DNA of 15,050 bases, taken from the NCBI GenBank assembly GCA_024639035.1, contig JAHEJE010000028.1, positions 1 to 15,050 on the forward strand. Reading direction: 5' to 3'. Positions 1-6,348 of the stretch are shown here, piece after piece. Source of the DNA: Alphaproteobacteria bacterium. GTDB lineage: Bacteria > Pseudomonadota > Alphaproteobacteria > Rhizobiales > Aestuariivirgaceae. The notes beneath the pieces are model-generated. The model made no database searches and was not told the origin of the DNA. It saw only the letters and a program-made list of their open reading frames with translations. The first letter of the stretch is position 1. Every line of letters begins with the position of its first letter. The translations under genes were made by a program, and so were the position numbers.

Positions 1-2
1 TC

Positions 3-176
3 AATGATTTCTGGACCGCGACGATGCTGGCGGTGCTGATCGTGTTCGTCGAACTGTGGGCGATCTCCTGGGTGCGCTACAAGTACATGGACACCCCCTT
101 CCTGCGCGCCGCCTTCCAGATTGCGGTGGGCGGCTTCATCGTGTTCCTGGCGGGAATATTAATCGGCAATGCCTAG
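3..176 (+). CDS. C-terminal end of a membrane protein, possibly MbfA/VIT-type iron exporter (partial)
   Basis: An open frame enters from the left edge and ends at TAG 174-176, leaving 57 residues. Two hydrophobic helices are visible (about residues 6-23 and 38-55), joined by a short polar loop containing WVRYKYMDTPF. The protein ends LAGILIGNA. This helix-loop-helix resembles, from memory, the end of the membrane domain of rubrerythrin/VIT fusion proteins (MbfA), which export iron across the inner membrane in rhizobia. The N-terminal part, which would decide this, is outside the window. Any polytopic membrane protein ending in two helices is an alternative. The stop codon lies inside the CTAG that begins the inverted-repeat element at 173-442, so the element abuts the gene with no spacer. 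Coding is certain; the family is a moderate guess. Confidence 0.55.
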   Translation, partial: NDFWTATMLAVLIVFVELWAISWVRYKYMDTPFLRAAFQIAVGGFIVFLAGILIGNA

Positions 177-442
177 GGTCAGGACCCATTAATTAACACC
201 ATTCTGCGCAGCGGATTTGCCCGCTGAGCAGGCAGACAGGTGCCGGAAACCTGCCTGGTTTTCAAGCTTGTCTGACGCACTCAGCGGGCAAATCCGCCGC
301 GCCCGCAGGGTTTGGCAAGGAGGGCCCGCCTGCTGGCAAACAATGCTCGATAAGGCAAAAAGCCTTGTCTTGCGCTTGTTTTCCAGCATTCGGGCCCTCC
401 TTGGCAAACAGAATGGTGTTAATTAATGGGTCCTGACCCTAG
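173..442. repeat. Inverted-repeat element 1, 270 bp, three-armed (MITE-like)
   Basis: The ends are a perfect 34-bp inverted repeat: 173-206 pairs with 409-442, starting CTAGGGTCAGGACCC. Inside are two more palindromic arms. Arm 1 pairs 206-228 with 280-302 (22 of 23 positions), with a nested 6-bp pair at 233-238/269-274. Arm 2 pairs 310-328 with 391-409 (18 of 19), then 331-336/383-388, 338-343/376-381 and an apical hairpin 352-356/362-366 with an AAAAA loop. Only seven bases (303-309) separate the arms, so the single strand could form an almost fully paired three-way junction. There is no transposase frame; the two short open frames inside are by-products. CTAG at both ends fits insertion at a TA within CTAG, as known for IS630-type elements, but that link is inference. 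Confidence 0.85.
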
Positions 443-468
443 TGCCGGCGGCACTGGCGTTTTGCTTT
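441..468 (+). terminator. Possible terminator hairpin after the mbfA-like gene and element 1
   Basis: AGTGCC (441-446) pairs with GGCACT (450-455) over a GGC loop. It is followed by GGCGTTTTGCTTTG, a broken T-rich tail. The stem starts in the last two bases of element 1. It could end transcription that has read through the element. The stem is only 6 bp and the T tract is interrupted, so this is tentative. Confidence 0.3.
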
Positions 469-522
469 GCTGAGTGTTGTGCCGTGTTGGTATGGCAACG
501 GGCTTCCTATGGCGGGAGTGCC

Positions 523-785
523 AGAGCACTTTTCGATCATACGGAATTGCTTGACCGGATTTCCGCGTCTGCTGGCTAGACATGGTCGGCGCCGCGGTCT
601 GGTAGACCGCAAGCCGAACATGGTGACGTCCAGAAGGCGCGGAAATCTGGCCTTTGGTGGGCCAAATTCGCCCATCTGGTGCGTTGCAGCGCTTGCCCGA
701 TGCACCGCATCGCGCTGCGCACCGCGCCTGCCATATGAAAGAATTTGGCTCCATCAAGCGATCCCGTATGATCGAAAAGTGCTCT
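523..785. repeat. Inverted-repeat element 2, 263 bp, three-armed, unrelated in sequence to element 1
   Basis: The terminal inverted repeats are 32 bp (523-554 with 754-785) and match at 30 positions; they begin AGAGCACTTTTCGATCATAC. Arm 1 (555-650) has an outer 13-bp stem 555-567/638-650 with one G-T pair, a 10-bp stem 581-590/613-622 with one mismatch, and a perfect apical hairpin 594-600/604-610 with loop GGT. Arm 2 has GCCAAATTC 661-669 with 741-749, then 678-683/718-723, CAGCGC 687-692/712-717 and an apical GATGC-ACC-GCATC hairpin at 699-711. There is no credible coding frame. The architecture (outer stem, two arms of about 95 nt) matches element 1 although the sequence differs. The right end overlaps the stop codon of the DUF3750 gene. 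Confidence 0.82.
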
Positions 786-1518
786 AACCGGCGATGCTCA
801 GCGCACCGATAGCGGGGAGCTTAATGCGCAGGTCATCCGGGTCGATGCCGATGGTCGCGCCGAGGATGTGCATTTCGATGCCTTCCCTGAGCGCAAGGGC
901 GGCTCCAGCCAAACCCCATAGCGAGATTTGCCAGCCGGTGCCCGAGGGTGTCGGAGCGATTGTGAAACCGGGTCCGAGGTAATCCTTGCCAACGCCGGCG
1001 GGGTCCATCTCGGCGGCAAGTTCCGGCACCTGGCGCAGGACGTGGGCAACGAAGGTGTTGGAGTTTGGGCCGGGCCAGACGGCGTAGGAGCCGCGCGCCT
1101 GCCACTGGTAATCGGCAACGGCATTGCGGATCAAGGGAATGAGCTTTGAGGCTTCATCGCCTCGCACCTCATGCACGACATGCGGGTCGTTGGAATACCA
1201 GCGGCCATCGGGCGGATAGTTGTTATGGCGCACCGGCGTGCCCCATCCGACAACCTCGTAGCGGCTGTAGTTGCCGCCGGCCGGCTTGACGACGACCCAG
1301 TGATGCACCGCGAAGATGCTTTTCCAGCGTCCGGAGCGCGCAGCGTAGATGCGCACCAATGCCTCTGGACTGGACGCAGCAGGCGGCAGGGTTCCGGTCG
1401 ACGACCAGTCGGCGCGGCTCCAGCCTGACGGCCAGCCGGCGGCATAGCTCCATGTTGCCTGCACGGCAATGGGCAGGATGATCGCCAGCAAGGTGAACCA
1501 TTTCAAGATGCGTGGCAT
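784..1518 (-). CDS. DUF3750 domain protein, membrane-anchored or secreted
   Basis: The protein has 244 residues from ATG 1518; a GTG at 1536 would add six. Neither start has a clear ribosome site, and ATG is preferred because it gives a compact signal-anchor. An N-terminal hydrophobic segment (about residues 8-22, WFTLLAIILPIAVQA) suggests export or a membrane anchor. The body carries the DUF3750 hallmarks as I know the family: HHWVVVKP, YEVVGWG, NDPHVVHEVRG, VWPGPNSNTF and SGTGWQ. The family is common in alphaproteobacteria and has no established biochemical role; conserved His, Asn and Asp residues are visible but no function is claimed. The TAG stop (784-786) overlaps the right terminal repeat of element 2. 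The gene is read in the same direction as pheT but is separated from it by a 120-bp palindromic repeat. Confidence 0.85.
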   Translation of the reverse strand: MPRILKWFTLLAIILPIAVQATWSYAAGWPSGWSRADWSSTGTLPPAASSPEALVRIYAARSGRWKSIFAVHHWVVVKPAGGNYSRYEVVGWGTPVRHNNYPPDGRWYSNDPHVVHEVRGDEASKLIPLIRNAVADYQWQARGSYAVWPGPNSNTFVAHVLRQVPELAAEMDPAGVGKDYLGPGFTIAPTPSGTGWQISLWGLAGAALALREGIEMHILGATIGIDPDDLRIKLPAIGALSIAG

Positions 1519-1644
1519 GGTGTTGGTCTTGAGCACGTGTTGAACGGAACCGGGACACTGACATCATACGATGCAGGGCATGGGGAGGTGTGTTCAATTT
1601 TTTGTGCAGTGTTGGCCTGCCATGGCTTGGCAAGCCCGCCAGCG

Positions 1645-1767
1645 TTGTCATTGCCCGGCTTGACCGGGCAATCCAGTATCCACCGGTCAGCCAAAGGTTT
1701 CAGGAACTGTGCCACAATCGCGGGCACAGGGGATACTGGATCACCCGGTCAAGCCGGGTGATGACAA
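1645..1767. repeat. Palindromic repeat 3 with a self-complementary hairpin at each end
   Basis: Terminal repeats 1645-1681 and 1731-1767 are inverted copies matching at 33 of 37 positions. Each is itself a perfect 9-bp hairpin: ATTGCCCGG/CCGGGCAAT (1650-1672) and ATCACCCGG/CCGGGTGAT (1740-1762), both with a 5-nt loop. All four differences between the copies lie in these stems and are paired changes. The middle holds CTGTGCC 1707-1713 pairing with 1723-1729. Dispersed palindromes of this CCCGGCTTGACCGGG type are familiar in Hyphomicrobiales genomes. It fills the spacer between the DUF3750 start and the pheT stop and could act as a transcript end or stabiliser. Confidence 0.85.
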
Positions 1768-1790
1768 TCGGGGTTTGTCCGTGGTGCGCG

Positions 1791-4193
1791 TCAGCCCCGC
1801 AGCACCCCACCGGTAGCCTTTTCGACCTGAGCGACGACCTTGGCCGCCAGCGTTTCGATGTCCTCGTCGGTCAGGGTTTTCTCGCGCGGTTGCAGGGTAA
1901 CCTCGATGGCGAGTGACTTCTTGCCTTTCCCGAGGCTTTCGCCGGCAAACACGTCGAACAGCGACACCTCACTGATCAGGGCCTTGTCGGCGCCCTTTGC
2001 CGCGCGCAGGAGTTTTTCCGCGGCGACATCGGCGTCGACGACGAAGGCGAAGTCGCGGGTGACGGCTTGAAGGCCGGAGGCGTTGAGGGCCGGGCGGGCC
2101 GTGGCCTTTCGTTTCGGCTGCGGAATGTTGTTGAGCACGACCTCGAAGGCGACCAGCGGACCTTTGACGTCCATGGCGGCGAGCACGCGCGGGTGGACTT
2201 CGCCGAACCATGCGAGCTGGTTCTTGGGGCCGAGCTGGATGGTGCCGGAACGGCCCGGGTGGAACCAGGCCGGAGCGCCCTGGACGATTTGCAGGCTGCG
2301 CTCCTGGGCACCAGCGGCAACGAGAGCGGCGAGCGCATCGGCCTTGGCATCGAAGGCATCGACCGGCCGCGCGCCGCCCTGCCAGTTGCGGGGCGTGCCG
2401 GCCCCACGGCGGATGCCGGCGGCGCGCAGGGTCTCGTCGTCGGGCGCATCGCCGGCATAGACCTGGCCGACTTCGAACAGGGCGACGTCGGCAAAACCGC
2501 GGTCGACATTACGGCCGGCAGCGGCGATCAGATTGGCGATCAGCGATGGGCGCATGTCGGACAATTCCGATGAAATCGGATTGGCGAGTTTGAGCGCCGG
2601 CTGGCCGCCACCGAACAAGCTGGCTTGATCTTCCGGCAGGAACGACCAGGTGACCGCTTCATTCAGGCCGCGCGCGGCCAGGGTGCGGCGGGTTGCGATC
2701 ATGCGGGTCTGCAACGGCGTCAGCACCGGCGTGGCGATGGCGTGCGGGCGGTCCATGGCGGCGTTGGGCACGTTGTCGAGACCGACGATGCGGCAGATTT
2801 CTTCGACGAGGTCGGCTTCGCCGTGGACATCGGGCCGCCATGGCGGCACGGCGCAATCGAGACCACCGTCGGCCTTGCTTGCGGTGAAGCCGAGGGCTGT
2901 GAGGATTTCGGACTGACGGTCGAGCGACACTTCAACGCCGCCCAGCGTGGCGACGCGGTCGGCGCGCAGGTGGTAGTTGCGTTGCCAGTCCGGTTCGCCG
3001 CCGGCGATAACCAGTTCGGAGCATGTCCCCCCGCACAGATCGAGGATCAGGCGGGTGGCCAGTTCGGCGCCGTCGATCAGAAAGGTTGGGTCGATGCCGC
3101 GCTCGAAGCGGTAGCGGGCATCCGACAGGATGCCGAGCTTGCGGCCCGTCGAAGCGGTGCGCACCGGATCGAAATAGGCGACTTCGAGGAACACTTCGGT
3201 GGTGTCCTCGGTGCAGCCGGAGGCCTCGCCGCCCATGATGCCGCCGAGGGCTTCTGCGCCGTTGTCGTCGGCGATCACCGTCATGGTGCCGTCGATGGCA
3301 TATTCCTTGCCGTCGAGGGCCAGAAGGGTCTCGCCCTCATTGCCGAGGCGGGCATGGATGTTGCCTTTGACCTTGGCGGCATCGAACACGTGCAGCGGCC
3401 GGGCGTGTGCGTAGGTGGCATAGTTGGTGATATCGACCAGCGCGGAGATGGGGCGCAGGCCGATGGCCCGCAGGCGGCGCTGCAGCCAGTCGGGCGACGG
3501 GCCGTTCTTCACGCCCTTGAAGTGGCGCCCAACGAACATCGGGCACGGCGTGTTAGCGGCATCGTCGAATTTCAGATCGACGCCGATGGGCGATGTGTAG
3601 CTGCCCTTGACCGGTTCGATGCCGAGCGGCTTGAGGGTGCCGAGGCCCTTGGCGGCGAGGTCGCGGGCAACGCCGTAGATGCCGAGCGCGTCGGGACGGT
3701 TGGGTGTAATGGCGATGTCGATCACCGGGTCGTCGAGGCCGAGCGCTTCTGCCGCAGGCATGCCGATCGGGAAATCGCCGTCCAGATCGATGATGCCGTC
3801 GTGGTCCTCGGAGATCATCAGCTCGCGCTCGGAGCACAACATACCGGCCGATTCGACATCGCGGATCACGCCGACCTGCAAATCGACACCGGTGCCGGGA
3901 ATGTGGGTGCCGGCAGCGGCGAATACGCCGGTCATGCCGGTGCGGGCATTCGGTGCACCGCAGACGACCTGCACCATGCCGTCTTTCGTTTCGACATCGC
4001 AGACCCGCAGCCGGTCGGCATTGGGATGCTGGCGGGCCTCTTTGACCTTGGCAACGGTGAAGGCGCTAAGCGCCTCGGCCATGTTCTCCACGCCTTCGAC
4101 CTCAAGACCGTTGTCGGTCAGCGCAGTGGTGATCTCGTCGAGCGAAGCTTCGGTGTCGAGATAGTCTTTGAGCCAGGACAGGGTGAATTTCAT
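1791..4193 (-). CDS. pheT: Phenylalanine--tRNA ligase beta subunit
   Basis: This 800-residue protein is the beta chain of the cytoplasmic alpha2-beta2 phenylalanyl-tRNA synthetase. It contributes tRNA binding and editing. The start MKFTLSWLKDYL is typical. The order is an OB-fold tRNA-binding domain (about 40-150, with HPNADRLRVC and VVCGAPN), B3/B4 editing domain (about 220-370, with PLHVFDAAK and RYRFERGIDP), B5 domain (about 405-480, ending DLVEEICRIVG), the catalytic-like core, and the FDX-ACB anticodon-binding domain (about 700-800, VTRDFAFVVD and SLFDVFAGE). Length is normal. The ATG overlaps the pheS stop as ATGA (4190-4193), indicating translational coupling, and a strong GGAGGT site lies at 4199-4204 inside pheS. 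Confidence 0.98.
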   Translation of the reverse strand: MKFTLSWLKDYLDTEASLDEITTALTDNGLEVEGVENMAEALSAFTVAKVKEARQHPNADRLRVCDVETKDGMVQVVCGAPNARTGMTGVFAAAGTHIPGTGVDLQVGVIRDVESAGMLCSERELMISEDHDGIIDLDGDFPIGMPAAEALGLDDPVIDIAITPNRPDALGIYGVARDLAAKGLGTLKPLGIEPVKGSYTSPIGVDLKFDDAANTPCPMFVGRHFKGVKNGPSPDWLQRRLRAIGLRPISALVDITNYATYAHARPLHVFDAAKVKGNIHARLGNEGETLLALDGKEYAIDGTMTVIADDNGAEALGGIMGGEASGCTEDTTEVFLEVAYFDPVRTASTGRKLGILSDARYRFERGIDPTFLIDGAELATRLILDLCGGTCSELVIAGGEPDWQRNYHLRADRVATLGGVEVSLDRQSEILTALGFTASKADGGLDCAVPPWRPDVHGEADLVEEICRIVGLDNVPNAAMDRPHAIATPVLTPLQTRMIATRRTLAARGLNEAVTWSFLPEDQASLFGGGQPALKLANPISSELSDMRPSLIANLIAAAGRNVDRGFADVALFEVGQVYAGDAPDDETLRAAGIRRGAGTPRNWQGGARPVDAFDAKADALAALVAAGAQERSLQIVQGAPAWFHPGRSGTIQLGPKNQLAWFGEVHPRVLAAMDVKGPLVAFEVVLNNIPQPKRKATARPALNASGLQAVTRDFAFVVDADVAAEKLLRAAKGADKALISEVSLFDVFAGESLGKGKKSLAIEVTLQPREKTLTDEDIETLAAKVVAQVEKATGGVLRG

Positions 4194-5272
4194 GACAGAC
4201 CTCCGGCCAGATTGGGCATTTGCAGAGCCGAAAAGCCGTAGTGACGTAGCCAGCGCAGGTCGCTGTCGAAGAAGGCGCGCAGGTCGGGGATGCCGTACTT
4301 GAGCATCGCCAGGCGGTCGATGCCCATGCCGAAGGCAAAGCCCTGGACCTTGTCGGGGTCGAGGCCACCGGCGCGGATGACGTTGGGGTGGACCATGCCG
4401 GAGCCGAGGATTTCCATCCAGTCGTCACCGACACCGATCTTGACCTGACCGTCCGACCACGAGCAGCCGATGTCGACCTCCATCGACGGTTCGGTGAACG
4501 GGAAGTGCGAGGCGCGAAAACGCATCTTGACCTCATCGACCTCGAAGAACGCCTTGCAGAATTCCTCCAGGCACCATTTCAGATGCCCGAGATGGGTCGT
4601 CTCGTCGAGCACCAGACCCTCGAGTTGATGGAACATCGGCGTGTGGGTGAGGTCTGAATCGCTGCGGAACGTGCGGCCCGGCGCGATGATGCGGATCGGC
4701 AGTTCGCCCTGCTGCATGGTTCTGATCTGCACCGGCGAGGTGTGGGTGCGCAGCACCATGCGCGAGCCGTCTTCCTTGGGAGTGAGGTAGAAGGTGTCGT
4801 GCTCCTGGCGGGCCGGGTGGTCATCGGGAATGTTGAGAGCGCCGAAGTTATACCAGTCGGTCTCGATATGCGGACCTTCGGCGACGGCAAAGCCGAGATC
4901 GGCGAAGATCTGCACAACCTCTTCCCAGACCTGAGATACCGGGTGGATGGTGCCGGCGGTCTCGGGACGCACCGGAAGGGTGACATCGACGAACTCGGTG
5001 GCAAGCCTTGCTTCCAGTTCGGCCTCTTTCAATTCGGCCTGTCGAGCGGCGATGGCTTCGGCAACCGTGGTCTTGAGTTGGTTGAGGGCCTGGCCGGCGG
5101 CCTTGCGTTGTTCGGGGTCCATCTTGCCGAGGGTCTTCATACGCTCGGAGATGACGCCCTTCTTGCCAAGTGCTGAGACGCGAACGTCTTCCAGTTCGGT
5201 CATGCCGGCGGCGGCGGCAACCTGGGCTGAGAGTTCGCTTTCGAGGGTTTGCAGGTCCGGCTGTTCGCTCAT
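4190..5272 (-). CDS. pheS: Phenylalanine--tRNA ligase alpha subunit
   Basis: The 360-residue catalytic chain of phenylalanyl-tRNA synthetase charges tRNA-Phe in the cytoplasm. An N-terminal coiled-coil region (to about residue 85) precedes the class II core. Motif 2 appears as RTFRSDSDLTHTPMFHQLEG and motif 3 as GFAFGMGIDRLAMLKYGIPD. Two adjacent ATG codons exist at 5275 and 5272; the second lies 7 nt from AGG and is chosen. The frame is also open upstream to an ATG at 5398, which would add 42 residues unlike any PheS I know (MPGSLMPLEQ...), so that is treated as leader. The gene is downstream of rplT in the rpmI-rplT-pheS-pheT order and is preceded by a large stem-loop at 5327-5398. Confidence 0.97.
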   Translation of the reverse strand: MSEQPDLQTLESELSAQVAAAAGMTELEDVRVSALGKKGVISERMKTLGKMDPEQRKAAGQALNQLKTTVAEAIAARQAELKEAELEARLATEFVDVTLPVRPETAGTIHPVSQVWEEVVQIFADLGFAVAEGPHIETDWYNFGALNIPDDHPARQEHDTFYLTPKEDGSRMVLRTHTSPVQIRTMQQGELPIRIIAPGRTFRSDSDLTHTPMFHQLEGLVLDETTHLGHLKWCLEEFCKAFFEVDEVKMRFRASHFPFTEPSMEVDIGCSWSDGQVKIGVGDDWMEILGSGMVHPNVIRAGGLDPDKVQGFAFGMGIDRLAMLKYGIPDLRAFFDSDLRWLRHYGFSALQMPNLAGGLS

Positions 5273-5294
5273 CATGATGCCTGTCGGGTTTGTT

Positions 5295-5309
5295 CTAGGG
5301 TCTCGACCC
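5295..5309. repeat. Possible relic of an element 1 end
   Basis: CTAGGGTCTCGACCC here matches the first 15 bases of element 1 (CTAGGGTCAGGACCC) except for the two central bases. It keeps the CTAG and the GGGTC-NN-GACCC palindrome, and lies in the pheS leader about 20 nt before the start codons. Thirteen of 15 identical bases is suggestive; chance similarity of a short palindrome is possible. Confidence 0.35.
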
Positions 5310-5326
5310 CAAGCGTTGAAATGAAA

Positions 5327-5398
5327 ATGCCGGGCTCCCGTGCGCTGTGAGCGAAGTGCGAATAATCGCTGCTCAAGCGGCATCAAGGAGCCCGGCAT
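5327..5398 (-). promoter_or_regulatory. rplT-pheS intergenic stem-loop, candidate attenuator or terminator
   Basis: A perfect 12-bp inverted repeat, ATGCCGGGCTCC, pairs 5327-5338 with 5387-5398. In the pheST transcript it closes a 48-nt loop that can itself fold (5348-5354 with 5366-5375, AGCGA/TCGCT and TGAGC/GCTCA as alternatives). On the minus strand the stem is followed by TTTCATTTC, a T-rich run as in intrinsic terminators. It sits 27 nt after the rplT stop and 52 nt before pheS. It may reduce read-through into pheST. pheST is attenuated in E. coli by a phenylalanine-rich leader peptide, but no convincing Phe-rich leader with its own stop is seen here. Confidence 0.6.
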
Positions 5399-5424
5399 GT
5401 CCGGTAGGTGATGTGCAGGTTGCC

Positions 5425-5778
5425 TTACAGCGCGGCTTTGGCTTTTTCCACCAGGGCCTTGAACGCGTCAGGCTCGTGCACGGCAATATCGGCCAACACC
5501 TTGCGGTCGATCTCGATACCGGCTTTGCCGAGCCCGTCGATAAATCGGGCATAGGTGAAGCCGAGTTCACGGGTGGCGGCGTTGATGCGCTGAATCCATA
5601 AAGCGCGGAAGTTGCGCTTGCGGCGGCGGCGGTCGCGATAGGCGTACTGCCCGGCCTTCTCCACCGCCTGGTTGGCGGCGCGGAAGGTGTTCTTGCGGCG
5701 GCCGTAATAGCCTTTGGCGGCCTTGATGACTTTCTTGTGGCGGGCGTGGCCCGTCGTACCACTTTTGACGCGAGACAT
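5425..5778 (-). CDS. rplT: Large ribosomal subunit protein L20 (bL20)
   Basis: The 117-residue basic protein has the standard bL20 length and sequence: start MSRVKSGTTGHARHKK, then the RRKNTFRAANQAVEKA and RDRRRRKRNFRALWIQRINAA segments that contact 23S rRNA. bL20 is needed early in 50S assembly and in some bacteria represses its own operon by binding the leader mRNA. GAGGAG is placed 8 nt before the ATG, a strong ribosome site. The gene follows rpmI after 24 nt and is co-directional with pheST. Confidence 0.98.
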   Translation of the reverse strand: MSRVKSGTTGHARHKKVIKAAKGYYGRRKNTFRAANQAVEKAGQYAYRDRRRRKRNFRALWIQRINAATRELGFTYARFIDGLGKAGIEIDRKVLADIAVHEPDAFKALVEKAKAAL

Positions 5779-5802
5779 GTCGTTAACTCCTCAGGGCTCA
5801 AA

Positions 5803-6000
5803 TCAACGGTTGGGCAGATAGTGCTTGATCATCTTGGCATCGGGCGTCTCGAGGATCGTCGTGCCGCGCTGATTGCGGATCTGCTTGTTGGTGCGCTTGA
5901 TCATGCCATGCTGCTTGTTGGCCTGATTGGCCCGCACCTTGCCCGTCGCGGTGAAGCTGAAGCGCTTCTTGGCCGAGGACTTGTTCTTCATCTTGGGCAT
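5803..6000 (-). CDS. rpmI: Large ribosomal subunit protein L35 (bL35)
   Basis: This is a 65-residue basic protein, MPKMKNKSSAKKRFSFTATG onward, with the usual bL35 features KKRF, the GKV segment and a lysine/arginine-rich body ending MIKHYLPNR. The start at 6000 gives the normal family length and has AGGAAG 6 nt upstream. The frame is open for 11 more codons upstream to another ATG, but those residues are not bL35-like. It is the first gene of the rpmI-rplT-pheS-pheT block, behind a sigma70-like promoter and a structured leader of about 135 nt. Confidence 0.98.
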   Translation of the reverse strand: MPKMKNKSSAKKRFSFTATGKVRANQANKQHGMIKRTNKQIRNQRGTTILETPDAKMIKHYLPNR

Positions 6001-6142
6001 TTTGCTTCCTTTCTCGTTCGATGTGCCTGGCATGCTCGTTTGCTCGGCGAGCCTGCCGACAGTGCTGATCTTCGATGTCTCGAAGCATTTTAAACCGCCA
6101 CGGCATGCCCAATTCCATGGCCGGGCGGTTCAAGCGAAGCGG

Positions 6143-6171
6143 GTTATATGCTGCATCGCGACAAATTGCAA
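6143..6171 (-). promoter_or_regulatory. Sigma70-like promoter for rpmI-rplT(-pheST)
   Basis: On the minus strand, TTGCAA (6166-6171) is followed by exactly 17 nt and TATAAC (6143-6148). The predicted transcription start is near 6136, giving a leader of about 135 nt before rpmI. The hexamers are good but not perfect (4/6 and 5/6). Confidence 0.6.
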
Positions 6172-6208
6172 GGCCAACGCGCCCTCTCAAGGAGGTGTTT
6201 TGGCGTTG

Positions 6209-6225
6209 TGCATCACCCGACAAAA
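6209..6225. repeat. Left copy of a 17-bp inverted repeat flanking the DUF2853 gene
   Basis: TGCATCACCCGACAAAA is the exact reverse complement of 6738-6754. In transcription orientation it is upstream of the rpmI -35 box, centred about 80 nt before the predicted start. On the rpmI strand it is followed at once by CAACGCC; the right copy has CAATGCC six bases further on. Confidence 0.65.
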
Positions 6226-6348
6226 GCCGTGGCCATAGGTCAGCAGTTGACGTAAGATGGCCTTGCGGAATCAATCTCACGTTCGATGGCATTGATCCGC
6301 AGTCAAACCCTGAATTGCCCATCCAAAATGTACCGGGAGCAGAAGACA

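Larger units (their letters stand above)
6001..6348. promoter_or_regulatory. Divergent control region between rpmI and the DUF2853 gene
   Basis: This 348-bp gene-free stretch holds the rpmI leader (6001 to about 6136), the rpmI promoter (6143-6171), one copy of a 17-bp inverted repeat (6209-6225) and the upstream region of the DUF2853 gene. In the rpmI leader a perfect 6-bp hairpin lies at 6070-6085 (CTTCGA-GACA-TCGAAG as read in the transcript), a possible site for ribosomal-protein feedback. For the rightward gene a weak match TTGACG (6247-6252), 17 nt, ATCAAT (6270-6275) is seen. An imperfect hairpin GCGGAATCAAT/ATTGATCCGC is at 6265-6300. No further gene is visible. Confidence 0.5.

Noticed and set aside
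173..442. Element 1 as a simple transcription terminator or attC/integron-type site
   Set aside because: There is no T tract at the ends, the stems are far longer than terminators need, and no integron core-site motifs or integrase gene are seen.
189..787. Several short open frames on both strands between 189 and 787
   Set aside because: They lie inside the two inverted-repeat elements, mirror each other through the palindromes, and have no ribosome sites or recognisable sequence.
1618..1636. Small overlapping palindromes (GGCTT-GGC-AAGCC) beside repeat 3
   Set aside because: Stems of 5 bp are expected by chance in GC-rich DNA and nothing else supports a role.
2625..4241. Long plus-strand open frame (538 codons) opposite pheT
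   Set aside because: It lies antisense to an unmistakable pheT; the translation is low-complexity G/A/D/V/R-rich with no recognisable domain, as expected opposite a GC-rich gene.
4190..5398. PheS starting at 5398 (402 residues)
   Set aside because: The extra 42 residues do not resemble PheS, the ATG lies in a stable stem, and a normal-length start with a ribosome site exists at 5272.
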